DNA of 64,000 nucleotides from Staphylococcus microti (lineage in GTDB: Bacteria; Bacillota; Bacilli; Staphylococcales; Staphylococcaceae), in the NCBI RefSeq assembly GCF_000934465.1, contig NZ_JXWY01000036.1, forward strand, positions 27,408 to 91,407, written 5' to 3'. Each line of letters begins with the position of its first letter. The first letter of the stretch is position 1. Under the pieces are notes generated by a model. It worked only from the letters and a program-made list of their open reading frames with translations, was not told the origin of the DNA and did not search any database. Below are positions 47,004-56,164 of this stretch, piece by piece. A program made the position numbers and the translations under genes.

Positions 47004-48455
47004 CTATTCATCTAACATTTTTTCAACGTCTTTTTTACGTGTGTCTAGAATAAGCTGTGATAGTTCATCTTTATCCATATGACGCAATTTCGGCAAACGA
47101 ATAAAGAAGAAAATGAGTCCTAATAATGTCCAAAAACCTAATGCAATATGTGATGGTAATGATAATGAAGCTGGTGAGATCGGTAATAACAATAATGCTA
47201 AGAAAATAAATGAAATGATCGCACCTAAAATTGCGAATGTTTTATAGACCGGACCGTATGTCTTGCTTTGCTTGTCATAGCTGAATAACTTTGCGGCTGC
47301 TAAACATGTTACAAAGTATGCGATAGATACGCCTGTAGATGACATGTCGACAATCCATGTTAATGCTGTACGCCCTAACCATGGTGCAATCAATGTTAAT
47401 GCTACTAAGAAAATGATTGCAACGTAAGGCGTTTTATAACGTGGATGCAGTTTACTGAACACAGTTGGCATAATACCTGAGCGCCCCATTGAGAACAACA
47501 ATCTACTGGCACTCAATAAGAAGCCATTTAAACCTGTAAATATTCCCATAATAATCGCAATTGCTAGTGCACCTAAACCGATATTGCCAAATGCTTCACG
47601 TGTCACAGCGCCTGTCGCCCATAGGTTGTTGTCAGGTGCTGTTAGCCAACCTGTATACAAAATCATTAAAATATACGTAAGTGCCGCTGCTAATAAACTA
47701 TATACGATTAATTTAAATGTTTTGTCCGGCGAAAAGTTAAATTCTTCCGCTGTTTGTGGAATGTTGTCAAAGCCGACATACGCCCACGGTGCGACGGATA
47801 CAATCATAATAATTGCTTGGAACCAGCCGTATTGTGTCCCTTCATATGGTTTCAAATGTTCTAATGAAAAGTTTGAGCCAAAAAATGAGCTGACAAACAT
47901 TAAAACAACTACGATGACCATTGCGATACAGAAATAAAATTGCAGTGATCCTGAAACGCTTGCTCCATAAATTGTAATGACCATAAAGATCAGCAACAGT
48001 GCTGACGCGATAATAATCTCTGTAATATATACGTCCCAACCGGCAATTGTGTATAGTTTGCCGACTTCAATCGCATCAGGAATTAAAAATTTGATTAATA
48101 AGCTAAACGCCGTCGCATTTAACGCAACGACACAAATATAACCAAATGTTAAAAACCATGATGAGAAGAAACTGACGTAACGTCCAAACCCTAAAAAGCT
48201 AAATGCAAATGCCCCACCAGAAACTGGAAAGCGCTCAACTAATGCACCATAACTCACAGCAATAATCATCATCAGTAATGCCCCAATAAATATACCGATA
48301 GATGCTGCGATTGGCCCAGATGTTTGTATCCAATCCCCTGGCAGAATAAAAGAACCCCAGCCAATACACGAGCCGTATGCAATTGCCCATACAAACTTCT
48401 CAGACAAGTTTTGTTGCAAATCGCCTCGATCTGGCTTTTTATTATTTTTTGCCAT
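47004..48455 (-). CDS. APC-family amino acid permease
   Basis: This 483-residue transporter has 12 or more membrane helices. The first carries AIAYGSCIGWGSFILPGDW, a variant of the APC glycine-rich motif, and VSVAPWAYVGFDNIPQTAEEF marks the sixth. The soluble C-terminus is acidic. The substrate is unknown; it may be an amino acid/polyamine transporter of the YfnA/YhdG kind. A GAGGTG site lies about 11 bases upstream. Confidence 0.83.
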   Translation of the reverse strand: MAKNNKKPDRGDLQQNLSEKFVWAIAYGSCIGWGSFILPGDWIQTSGPIAASIGIFIGALLMMIIAVSYGALVERFPVSGGAFAFSFLGFGRYVSFFSSWFLTFGYICVVALNATAFSLLIKFLIPDAIEVGKLYTIAGWDVYITEIIIASALLLIFMVITIYGASVSGSLQFYFCIAMVIVVVLMFVSSFFGSNFSLEHLKPYEGTQYGWFQAIIMIVSVAPWAYVGFDNIPQTAEEFNFSPDKTFKLIVYSLLAAALTYILMILYTGWLTAPDNNLWATGAVTREAFGNIGLGALAIAIIMGIFTGLNGFLLSASRLLFSMGRSGIMPTVFSKLHPRYKTPYVAIIFLVALTLIAPWLGRTALTWIVDMSSTGVSIAYFVTCLAAAKLFSYDKQSKTYGPVYKTFAILGAIISFIFLALLLLPISPASLSLPSHIALGFWTLLGLIFFFIRLPKLRHMDKDELSQLILDTRKKDVEKMLDE

Positions 48456-48600
48456 AAATATGATTCACCTCTTAAGTACTTTATACCCTAGTTAATATAT
48501 AAATAACTAAATTTTATTATTCGAGCCATTAATCATACATCATTTATTAGCACATAGCAAAAGTTTTCAGGCTTTAGTAAAGAACTGACAGAAAGTGGAC

Positions 48601-48655
48601 ACAAAAAAAGCGCTTACCTAGGCTGACACGCTTTTAAGCCTAAATAAGCACTGTA
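48601..48655 (-). terminator. Terminator of the DUF423 gene
   Basis: On the minus strand TGCTTATTTAGGC pairs with GCCTAGGTAAGCG (two mismatches), followed by seven T. Confidence 0.85.
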
Positions 48656-48665
48656 TTTTCATAAA

Positions 48666-49028
48666 CTAAATTTTAAAAGATGCGACGATTAACATGATCC
48701 ATCCTGCGATAAATAGTACGCCGCCAATCGGTGTAATCGCACCTAACACGCTAATTTGTGTTGTCGATAAAATGTAAAGTGAACCGCTAAAGAACACGAT
48801 ACCGAAAAACATCAGCCATCCAGCCCAACTTACGTTCACATCAAATGCCCCACCGATAATGCCGATTAACACTAAGCCTAAACCGTGATACATTTGATAC
48901 ATTGTCGCTTTTTCCCAAACTGACATATAATGCTCAGACAGTTTGCCGTCTAATATATGCGCACCAAATGCACCTGTACCTACCGCCATCATCGCATTCA
49001 ATGCACCTAAAATAATAAATAATTTCAT
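48666..49028 (-). CDS. DUF423 membrane protein
   Basis: This 120-residue protein has four membrane helices with the DUF423 pattern ([43 protein letters not shown]). Function is unknown in the family (YgdD). It lies 15 bases after the DUF5327 gene on the same strand; ung, the DUF5327 gene and this one form a tight unit. Confidence 0.85.
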   Translation of the reverse strand: MKLFIILGALNAMMAVGTGAFGAHILDGKLSEHYMSVWEKATMYQMYHGLGLVLIGIIGGAFDVNVSWAGWLMFFGIVFFSGSLYILSTTQISVLGAITPIGGVLFIAGWIMLIVASFKI

Positions 49029-49043
49029 CGTCCTACCTCTTTT

Positions 49044-49352
49044 CTAAAAGTCAAAAATAGATTCCCCATTACCAATCGCATCATCTGTCACTAAACGATT
49101 ATCCGCTGTTTTTGGCACCGTATTCGTCTCTGTCACACGACCACCCATTAAGCGGATTTCTTCATCTGATACTTTTGTCGATGCCGTCGTTGTTTCAACG
49201 TGTGACGTTGCTTTCGGTGTTGCTTGGTCTGTATACAATGCGGTTAATGTATGAATGGCATACATATGCTTGTCAAATGCGGCATCTGTCGTCGCTTGAT
49301 CTGCTTGCATCAATTCATGCTCTAACAACTGAATTAATTTCTCTTTTTGCAT
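49044..49352 (-). CDS. DUF5327 (YwdI-like) protein
   Basis: This 102-residue cytosolic protein has an N-terminal helical part (EKLIQLLEHELMQAD, HMYAIHTLTALYTDQ) and a low-complexity Thr-rich middle. The acidic end ISxxxS-like GNGESIFDF matches the YwdI/DUF5327 family usually beside ung. Function is unknown. ATG 49352 follows GAGAGGAAT. Confidence 0.72.
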   Translation of the reverse strand: MQKEKLIQLLEHELMQADQATTDAAFDKHMYAIHTLTALYTDQATPKATSHVETTTASTKVSDEEIRLMGGRVTETNTVPKTADNRLVTDDAIGNGESIFDF

Positions 49353-49356
49353 GCTG

Positions 49357-50013
49357 TTATTCCTCTCTTTCACACCACTGGATTGGCTCTAGCCCTTGTG
49401 CCGTTAAATACGCATTTGCTTTTGAATAGGGTTTAGAACCAAAAAAGCCTCGATAAGCGGACAACGGACTTGGATGTGGTGACTTAATAATATAATGCTT
49501 CGATGTATCAATGAGACGTTCCTTTTGTTGTGCCGGTTTGCCCCATAATATAAACACAACGCCTTTTTTATGCGTTGAAATGGCTTGAATAATTTCATTC
49601 GTAAATGTTTCCCAGCCGATGTCACGATGAGAATGCGCTTGTCCTTGACGTACCGTTAACACCGTGTTTAACAGTAATACACCTTCCCTTGCCCAGTCTT
49701 GCAAATGCGGCGATGTGCGCTGACAGCCGATATCATCTGCTAACTCTTGGTACATATTGCGCAATGAAGGCGGAAATTTCGCATTTGGCTGTACAGAAAA
49801 TGCTAAGCCATGCGCTTGATTCGGTCCATGGTAAGGATCTTGTCCTAAAATAACGACCTTTACTTTTTCAAAAGGTGTTAAATCAAACGCTTGATAAATG
49901 TTTTCTCGCGCTGGGTAAACCGTCTCCGTCGCATATTCTTTTTCTAAAAAATCGTGCATCGCTTGAAAATCATGTTTGGATGTAATGTCATGAAAAATTG
50001 TAGCCCACTCCAT
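49357..50013 (-). CDS. ung: Uracil-DNA glycosylase
   Basis: This 218-residue family-1 UDG removes uracil from DNA. It shows the water-activating GQDPYHG at 57-63 (Asp59) and the minor-groove loop [14 protein letters not shown] with the catalytic histidine. I start at 50013 (MEWATIFHD), matching known staphylococcal Ung; an ATG directly upstream (50016) is possible. GAGGTGAGC precedes. It is the first gene of the ung-DUF5327-DUF423 unit. Confidence 0.95.
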   Translation of the reverse strand: MEWATIFHDITSKHDFQAMHDFLEKEYATETVYPARENIYQAFDLTPFEKVKVVILGQDPYHGPNQAHGLAFSVQPNAKFPPSLRNMYQELADDIGCQRTSPHLQDWAREGVLLLNTVLTVRQGQAHSHRDIGWETFTNEIIQAISTHKKGVVFILWGKPAQQKERLIDTSKHYIIKSPHPSPLSAYRGFFGSKPYSKANAYLTAQGLEPIQWCEREE

Positions 50014-50081
50014 CATGCTCACCTCATTCCACATTTTAACACAAAATCTGAGTGATAACGTTAATACACGGTATGGAAATG

Positions 50082-50110
50082 TTTTCAGTTGCACGCTGTC
50101 GTGATATGAT
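50082..50110 (+). promoter_or_regulatory. Possible promoter of pdxK
   Basis: TTTTCA at 50082-50087 and TATGAT at 50105-50110 are 17 bases apart, about 55 bases before the start codon. Confidence 0.5.
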
Positions 50111-50166
50111 AGTGCTTAAGTAGGATTTCGCATTTTACAAAGGGTATCTAAAGGAGTGTATGTCAA

Positions 50167-50997
50167 ATGGCATTAAAAAAAGTATTAACAATTGCAGGCT
50201 CAGATACAAGCGCAGGCGCTGGTATGCAAGCCGATCTTAAAACATTCCAAGAACTAGGCACATATGGAATGGTTGCACTTGCTGCTATCGTTACAATGGA
50301 CAAAGAAACATGGTCTCATGATGTTTCACCAATTCCATTCGACGTTTTTAATAAACAACTTGCGACAGCTATTAGTATCGGTCCAGACGCTGTCAAAACA
50401 GGGATGTTAGGGACAGAAGAAATTATTCAACGTGCTGGTGAAGCTTTCGTTGAATCAGGCGCACAATTTTTCGTTGTAGACCCTGTTATGGTATGTAAAG
50501 GGGAAGATGAAGTATTAAACCCTGGTAATACAGAAGCAATGATTCAACACTTATTGCCAAAAGCAACGGTTGTTACACCGAACTTATTTGAAGCAGGTCA
50601 ACTTTCAAAATTAGGCACATTGAAGTCTATGGAAGATATGAAAAAAGCAGCCGAAATTATTCATCAACAAGGGGCACAACACGTTGTTATTAAAGGCGGT
50701 AAAGCATTAGACCAAGATAAATCATACGACTTGTACTACGACGGTCAAACATTCTATCAATTAACAACAGACATGTTCCAACAAAGCTACAATCACGGGG
50801 CAGGTTGTACATTTGCAGCTGCAACAACAGCAAACCTTGCGAACGGTCAATCACCAAAAGAAGCCGTAATTAACGCGAAAGCTTTCGTCGCTTCAGCAAT
50901 TAAAAACGGCTGGAAAATGAATGACTTTGTCGGTCCTGTCGATCACGGTGCATACAACCGTATCGAAAAAATCGACGTAGACGTTACGGAAATTTAA
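50167..50997 (+). CDS. pdxK: Pyridoxal/pyridoxine kinase (ThiD-like)
   Basis: This 276-residue ribokinase-fold enzyme has AGSDTSAGAGMQADLKTF at the N-terminus and GAGCTFAAATTANLANG with the anion hole and catalytic region near the C-terminus. Close staphylococcal homologs annotated as ThiD act as pyridoxal kinases for vitamin B6 salvage. The separate ThiD of thiamine synthesis is not excluded by sequence alone. AAAGGAG precedes the ATG. The gene uses frequent AT-rich codons like pta. Confidence 0.9.
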   Translation: MALKKVLTIAGSDTSAGAGMQADLKTFQELGTYGMVALAAIVTMDKETWSHDVSPIPFDVFNKQLATAISIGPDAVKTGMLGTEEIIQRAGEAFVESGAQFFVVDPVMVCKGEDEVLNPGNTEAMIQHLLPKATVVTPNLFEAGQLSKLGTLKSMEDMKKAAEIIHQQGAQHVVIKGGKALDQDKSYDLYYDGQTFYQLTTDMFQQSYNHGAGCTFAAATTANLANGQSPKEAVINAKAFVASAIKNGWKMNDFVGPVDHGAYNRIEKIDVDVTEI

Positions 50998-51007
50998 TTA
51001 ATTGTTC

Positions 51008-51044
51008 AAACGCCATGTGGTTATAGCACCCGTGGCGTTTTTTT
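51008..51044 (+). terminator. Terminator of pdxK
   Basis: AACGCCA and TGGCGTT form the stem, followed by eight T. The last codon of the convergent MFS gene lies at its edge. Confidence 0.85.
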
Positions 51045-52239
51045 AGTCCGCAGTTTCTTGATATTTACGTGATACAAGCGAGAAAAGTAAAAGCACCGTA
51101 AATAATGCGACACCTGTTAGGAGAAAGATCACCCCTTCATGCTGGTTTAAAATAACACCATAAAATAGCATAGAGATAGGCATCAATGCTTATACAATCG
51201 ATTGATTTATTGAAAAAACACGCCCTTTATACGCATCATCTACCGTTTTTTGTAAATAAATGCTGTATGGGGTATTCAGATATGGCATCGTAAAACCAAT
51301 CGCTGCATACACGCCAATTAGAAAAATAAACGACATGCTACTTGATGTTTCAAAAAACAAGAAAATGCCTAGTCCACTTAAAGTGACGCCATACAATGCA
51401 ATCGCGACTTTTAAATTTCTAAACAAATGTGATTGAATCGGAAAAACGGAAAAAAGTAAAGACGTGAGAAAAATCGAAATCGTCAGTGACCCTTCAATGA
51501 CGCCAAACTGTGCAGAATTCAACCCTAATGTTTGGATGGCGATAATCGGTACCCCGACAACGACCGAATTAACAAAAAAGTTCACGCTGAGCCCTACAAA
51601 AATAAATAACAAAATAATTTTTTGCTGTTTCATATACGAAAATCCTTCTTTAAAATTGGTCATAAAAGAGATGCGCTCTGTCTGATCCAAGTATGTTTTT
51701 AACGGCAATAATAACAACAGTATGAGCGACAGACTTTCCGTTACCAATGTGAGTGTTGCCAGTGTTTGAATCGATAGAAAAGCAATAAGCACACCCCCGA
51801 CCATTGGTGCTAAAAACGTAACGACTGTAATAATCGTTTGTCTCAGAGACACGATACGTTCCAAATGCTCGCCAACAATTGTTTGTAAGTTGGATTGGAT
51901 AATCAACATGTTCACACTGTCTGTGATTGTTAATATCATCCCAGTTATGATTATCAACTGGATACCCGCTACATCAAATACAAAGAAAAAGATTGCAAGT
52001 ATAGCAATTGTTGCCATTTGTGCGAGTATCACGAGTCGCCTATTATTCACACTATCTGTGAACACCCCTATAATCGGACTCGCAATAATCCCGCATAGCA
52101 CAATTAACGCCAAATAGACACTATATGTATAGCTTGTATCTGTGTATTGCAATATGTAAAACGCACAGGCAAAACTGAAAACACGCGATCCAAAGTTTGA
52201 AATAATATCAAACAACACCAATATAACTGCTTTTTTCAT
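51043..52239 (-). pseudogene. MFS efflux transporter interrupted by one stop codon
   Basis: The frame starts at ATG 52239 (AAAGGGG upstream) and encodes about 11 membrane helices of a macrolide-efflux-like MFS protein. It stops at TAA 51190-51192, after VFSINQSIV. The same frame continues for another 48 codons (ALMPISMLF... to a stop at 51043-51045), adding the expected last helix and a charged tail. The TAA is one change from CAA (Gln). The full protein would be about 398 residues. The shortened 349-residue form loses its final helix and is probably impaired. Sequencing error must be excluded. Confidence 0.8.
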
Positions 52240-52349
52240 TACGTAACCCCTTTGTTTTGTAATGAATGAAACACGTATATAAATTAATAATAGATTTATT
52301 TTCTGAAAATTGCAATAAAACGTGGAAATATCGTTTTTTATAAAACACA

Positions 52350-52396
52350 AAATGAGTAGCAACAAGCATTCTCTGCTCGTTCACTACTCATTTTTC
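52350..52396 (-). terminator. Terminator of the second PBP4-like gene
   Basis: On the minus strand AATGAGTAG pairs with CTACTCATT, followed by TTG-rich then T-rich sequence; the inner arms pair weakly. Confidence 0.8.
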
Positions 52397-53656
52397 TTAT
52401 GTGTTCATTTTATAACTCAACCACAGCGTAAAAGCTGTTAGTAAAACGACTAACGATAATCCTCCAACGATCATCAAGGGCGACCATGGTTCATCGCCAA
52501 ACCATTCAATGCCTTGCTTTTCAACCGCAACGCTTGGTGCTTTATAACCTGCTAAAAATTGACGTTGATAATTTAAAGAAATACGTTGCTTTTCTTCATC
52601 AATTTTAAAATGTTTATCTGAGATTTTCATATTTTTCGGTACAACATCATACAAATCTTGTTTCACTTCATATTTTTTGTCTTGAATCCGATGTTCTCCT
52701 TTTGACAACACTTTTTTATAGGTATATTGGTCGAACATCTCTTGCGTAATACCATTGGCTACAATATGACGTGCGTGTTTCGCATTGTTATCATTGAATG
52801 GAGCAATGCTTAATACGGCTGTTTGTAGTCGTAAATCTTGTTGCTTTGCCGTTAACATAAAATGATACGCTTGATCACTCGTCCCCGTCTTCAAGCCATC
52901 AACACCTGTCATGCCGTTCGCTTCTCCCGGTAACGAATAGTTCGTTGTATGCAGCGTCCCATTTTGTTGGCGATCTTCACGTAGTTTTGTCATTTCAAGT
53001 ATTTGTGGATGATCTTTCACCAGTCGTGTTGCTAAAATCGACAAATCATAAGCCGTTGATGTCGGTTTACCTGCGTCTAAAAAATCTTTCGGCGCATATT
53101 GTTTCATCCATGCATTATCCAAACCTGCTGGATTCGTAAAGTATGTATTTTTCATATTGAAGGCACGTGCTTTATCATTCATTTGTTTGGTAAAAGTAGA
53201 CGTATCCCCCGACACCTTTTCAGCTAACACCATCGTCGCCGCATTACTTGATGCCATTACCGCTTGTTTTAACAGTTCTTCCACCGTAAAAACCTGTCCT
53301 TCCTTGATTGGGTACGTCGATACATTTGGCAAATCCGCGACACCTTGCTGGTCTGCTGTAATCGTTACTTTGTCGGAAAGCTTGATATTTCCGCTCTCAA
53401 TCGCATCAAACACCAGATAAAATGTCATCATCTTTACAACAGATGCAGGGTACAACGCCTCTTGTCCATGATAATCATAAAGAATTTGTCCCGTCTCAGT
53501 CGTCGTCATTGCCGCTTCAGGCTGATACTGACTCGACGCATGCGATTCATGCTTTTTAGCTATTTCATATGGCGTTGTTGCCGCATCAACAGTCCCTACA
53601 AATAACAATTGTATAAGAACAAACAATGTGATTACTTTTGAAAATTTCCCCTTCAT
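52397..53656 (-). CDS. Second PBP4-like D,D-carboxypeptidase
   Basis: This 419-residue protein parallels pbp4 (4362-5639) along its whole length: signal peptide ending near residue 25, SVVK at 72-75, an ASSNAA motif, LKTGTSDQ, and a C-terminal membrane anchor. It should trim or cross-link peptidoglycan outside the cell. The two proteins differ at many positions, so the duplication is old or one copy was acquired. It is a single gene with its own terminator. GGAG lies upstream of the ATG. Confidence 0.88.
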   Translation of the reverse strand: MKGKFSKVITLFVLIQLLFVGTVDAATTPYEIAKKHESHASSQYQPEAAMTTTETGQILYDYHGQEALYPASVVKMMTFYLVFDAIESGNIKLSDKVTITADQQGVADLPNVSTYPIKEGQVFTVEELLKQAVMASSNAATMVLAEKVSGDTSTFTKQMNDKARAFNMKNTYFTNPAGLDNAWMKQYAPKDFLDAGKPTSTAYDLSILATRLVKDHPQILEMTKLREDRQQNGTLHTTNYSLPGEANGMTGVDGLKTGTSDQAYHFMLTAKQQDLRLQTAVLSIAPFNDNNAKHARHIVANGITQEMFDQYTYKKVLSKGEHRIQDKKYEVKQDLYDVVPKNMKISDKHFKIDEEKQRISLNYQRQFLAGYKAPSVAVEKQGIEWFGDEPWSPLMIVGGLSLVVLLTAFTLWLSYKMNT

Positions 53657-53834
53657 TCTCCTATTGACTCCTTAAAAATCATGCTTTACAAATTTCGATA
53701 ATCATATAATACGAAACTTTTTACTTTCATTATTTTAAGCATACGTCAATAAAATCATGAATTCAATATTATTTTATTGAATTATGAAATCACTTAATCT
53801 ACAATGTATCTTCTAATTTCTATTCATCTATATA

Positions 53835-53879
53835 CAAAAAGACCCATCATTGCCTATAGTAAGGTAAATGAGGGTCTCA
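53835..53879 (-). terminator. Terminator of the small membrane gene
   Basis: On the minus strand GAGACCCTCATT pairs with AATGATGGGTC, followed by TTTTTG. Confidence 0.8.
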
Positions 53880-53883
53880 AATC

Positions 53884-54384
53884 TTATAAGAAAAATCCAG
53901 TTAAAATAATAATAACTTTTGTGAAAAAGATAATAATCGTGAATTTTTTAGATTTACTGAAAAAATAATATAGTATTGTAAAAGTAATTAAATCGATGAA
54001 GGGTGTATAGTACGTAATTGTAGCAAATGGCAAGTTCAGTAAATCATTTAATAACAAAGCAGCTAAGCTTGCAGCAGTATAGCCTAGAATTAGTGAAAAA
54101 AATAAGTCTTCATCTTTACTCACTTTGTTTCTATCAAATATGATGATTATCAGTTTAATTATGAAAAACGTAAAAACCAACACCAAAATATTAGAAAGTA
54201 ACACGATAATTATTGTAAAAAAATTTATTTGTGTTACTGTCATACTTAATGACTTTTGAATCATATCAATCTGATTTTGTAGATTAGATTGGCTTGCAGT
54301 AAACGTATAAAACAATAATAATGCAGAGGCCAAATATGGTATCATACTTGCAAGATAAAGTGAAAGTTTCTTTATTATTTTCAT
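53884..54384 (-). CDS. Hypothetical membrane protein
   Basis: This 166-residue protein has four or five hydrophobic segments and a short cytosolic loop (FDRNKVSKDED). I do not recognise a family; the layout resembles small YIP1-like membrane proteins. ATG 54384 follows AAGGGTGG; the frame is open 20 codons upstream but overlaps the MaoC-like gene. Its AT-rich codons and hydrophobic bias differ from the vra genes upstream, so it may be a later insertion. Confidence 0.5.
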   Translation of the reverse strand: MKIIKKLSLYLASMIPYLASALLLFYTFTASQSNLQNQIDMIQKSLSMTVTQINFFTIIIVLLSNILVLVFTFFIIKLIIIIFDRNKVSKDEDLFFSLILGYTAASLAALLLNDLLNLPFATITYYTPFIDLITFTILYYFFSKSKKFTIIIFFTKVIIILTGFFL

Positions 54385-54418
54385 ATTATCTACCACCCTT
54401 TTATAAAAATCAAAATTA

Positions 54419-54694
54419 TTATATAAATTTCCGGAATGTTTCAAGTTGTAATTCGACTTTCAATACCATATTCTCCCCCACAACAACAATACTGTTACCA
54501 GCTTCCTCCACCGTTAACTTTTCATTTATATACACCGGTTGTTTATAGCTTACTTTACATGACATGTGCTGCTCTCCATATTGTTGCAATACTTTTTGAA
54601 CAATCATTTGTCCCGGCACAATCTCATCGTGTATAGGATTCTCATCTCTAACAAGTTCTAAATACTGTGCAACAGCTTCTGCTGAAAATTTCAT
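54419..54694 (-). CDS. MaoC-like hotdog-fold protein
   Basis: This 91-residue protein carries the hydratase signature VRDENPIHDEIVPG, with Asp and His equivalents of the MaoC/R-hydratase active site, in a short hotdog domain. It would act on acyl-CoA thioesters. It overlaps vraC by four bases and is the last of the vraA-vraB-vraC unit. The pathway as a whole is undefined. Confidence 0.75.
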   Translation of the reverse strand: MKFSAEAVAQYLELVRDENPIHDEIVPGQMIVQKVLQQYGEQHMSCKVSYKQPVYINEKLTVEEAGNSIVVVGENMVLKVELQLETFRKFI

Positions 54695-55050
54695 ATCGTG
54701 TGCCTCCGTACAAACGTTTGTTGTATCACATTCGTCTCATTTAACATGAGTTCAAACTGAAAGCGTTCAAAACTTTTAATTTGTTTCGCTGATTTAAAGG
54801 TTAATGTTGCTTCAATAGGTTGGTCGCAAAACAGTGGCTTGGTTTGATGTAATGTCGTTTCCACTAACATCACTTCCGCACCGACAAAAGGTTGAAAGAG
54901 TTCAAATGCTTGCCAGTAGCGTGCAAAAAATAGTAATGGTACTTCTGAACGCAATGGCATTTCGAATAATGTTTGATAGGCATGTAATGATGACGCATCA
55001 ACTTTAATATGTTTCGTTTCCGTCTGACCAACGTTCGAATAATGCAGCAT
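54691..55050 (-). CDS. vraC: VraC-like protein
   Basis: This 119-residue protein matches VraC of S. aureus in place and pattern (short N-term, SEVPLLFFARYWQAFELFQPF, NVIQQTFV near the end). The fold is probably hotdog-like (MaoC/FAS1_DH-related). VraC genes were noted as raised in vancomycin-adapted strains, but the function is unknown. ATG 55050 lies inside vraB, overlapping it by 47 bases, a strong sign of coupling. Confidence 0.75.
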   Translation of the reverse strand: MLHYSNVGQTETKHIKVDASSLHAYQTLFEMPLRSEVPLLFFARYWQAFELFQPFVGAEVMLVETTLHQTKPLFCDQPIEATLTFKSAKQIKSFERFQFELMLNETNVIQQTFVRRHTI

Positions 55051-56164
55051 TGCCCATTCCCCCTCCAATGCCCATTGTTGCGATGGTTAACGGGCAATCT
55101 GTCATATAAAACAAACGTGTGACTAAAATGGCGCCACTTGCACTGTACGGATGACCAATCGCAATGGCACCACCATACCGATTTAACTGTCTGTCTTGAA
55201 TATGTAACGCCCTTTGAGAAGCTAACACTTGTGCAGCAAAGGCTTCATTTAACTCTACAGCATCTACGTCTTTTATTTGTAAATGATGTTTTTCGAGAAG
55301 ATGTGTGACAGCCGGTACTGGCCCGATGCCTAACAGTTTAGGATCTACGCCTTTCACGGCATAATCTTTAAACTGTATGCCTTCCGTAATGCCTAACGAC
55401 AAGGCGTATTGTTTCGACATGACAACGACTAACGCTGCCCCATCATTTTTTGCACAACAATTGCCAACTGTCACTGTACCGTCTGGATAAATCGGCTTGA
55501 GTCGTGCCAAGCGATCTAAGCGTACATTTCGACGCATGTTTTCATCTTGTGTCATCCATTCGCCATTTACTTTAAGCGGTAAAATTTCCTCATCTAAATA
55601 ACCGGCATCATAGGCTTGTGCTGTTTTGATATAGCTGTTATACGCAAATTGATCTTGATCCGCACGTGAAACATCATAGGCACGTGCCACATTATCTGCC
55701 GCTTCAATCATCGTCGGATCTTGTCCTTCTGGCGCAAAAGCGGCTCGTTCATAAAACTGTGGTGGTTCCACTGGATATAATGAAGTCGGACGCTTTACTT
55801 TCCACGGCGCACGACTCGTACTTTCCACACCTCCCGCTAAATAAAAATGCCCTGCACCTGCTTCAACCATGCGACATGCCAAATGAATCGCTTCTAATCC
55901 CGAACCACATTGACGATCGACGGTCACACCAGGAATTGTGATGTCTAAACCTGCTTCTAACAAACTTTTTCGTGCAATATTTCCACCATTCCCAACAATA
56001 TTGCCTAAAATCACATCATCGAGCTGTTGCCAATCAGCAGGTAATGTTTCTTTAAAATATTGAATAAGTGGTTTTAATAAATCTTCCGGTTCCCACTTTT
56101 GTAACTTACCGCCATAACGTCCGATAGGTGTGCGCTTTGCTGCGACAATTACCGCTTCATTCAT
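55004..56164 (-). CDS. vraB: Acetyl-CoA acetyltransferase-like VraB
   Basis: This 386-residue thiolase has the nucleophile Cys86 in VDRQCGSGLEAIH, NEAFAAQ and GGAIAIGHPYSASGA with the active-site histidine. The usual second catalytic cysteine (CxGGG) is absent: the segment reads ATMGIGGGMG, with Gly365 at that position. Activity may be altered. ATG 56164 overlaps the vraA stop (ATGA). It belongs to the vraA-B-C operon with an acyl-CoA ligase, implying a beta-oxidation-like or acyl-CoA biosynthetic role. Confidence 0.87.
   Translation of the reverse strand: MNEAVIVAAKRTPIGRYGGKLQKWEPEDLLKPLIQYFKETLPADWQQLDDVILGNIVGNGGNIARKSLLEAGLDITIPGVTVDRQCGSGLEAIHLACRMVEAGAGHFYLAGGVESTSRAPWKVKRPTSLYPVEPPQFYERAAFAPEGQDPTMIEAADNVARAYDVSRADQDQFAYNSYIKTAQAYDAGYLDEEILPLKVNGEWMTQDENMRRNVRLDRLARLKPIYPDGTVTVGNCCAKNDGAALVVVMSKQYALSLGITEGIQFKDYAVKGVDPKLLGIGPVPAVTHLLEKHHLQIKDVDAVELNEAFAAQVLASQRALHIQDRQLNRYGGAIAIGHPYSASGAILVTRLFYMTDCPLTIATMGIGGGMGNAALFERWSDGNETY

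Noticed and set aside
47584-47937. 117-codon ORF opposite the amino acid permease
   Set aside because: It is a shadow of a well-supported transporter gene, without start signals.
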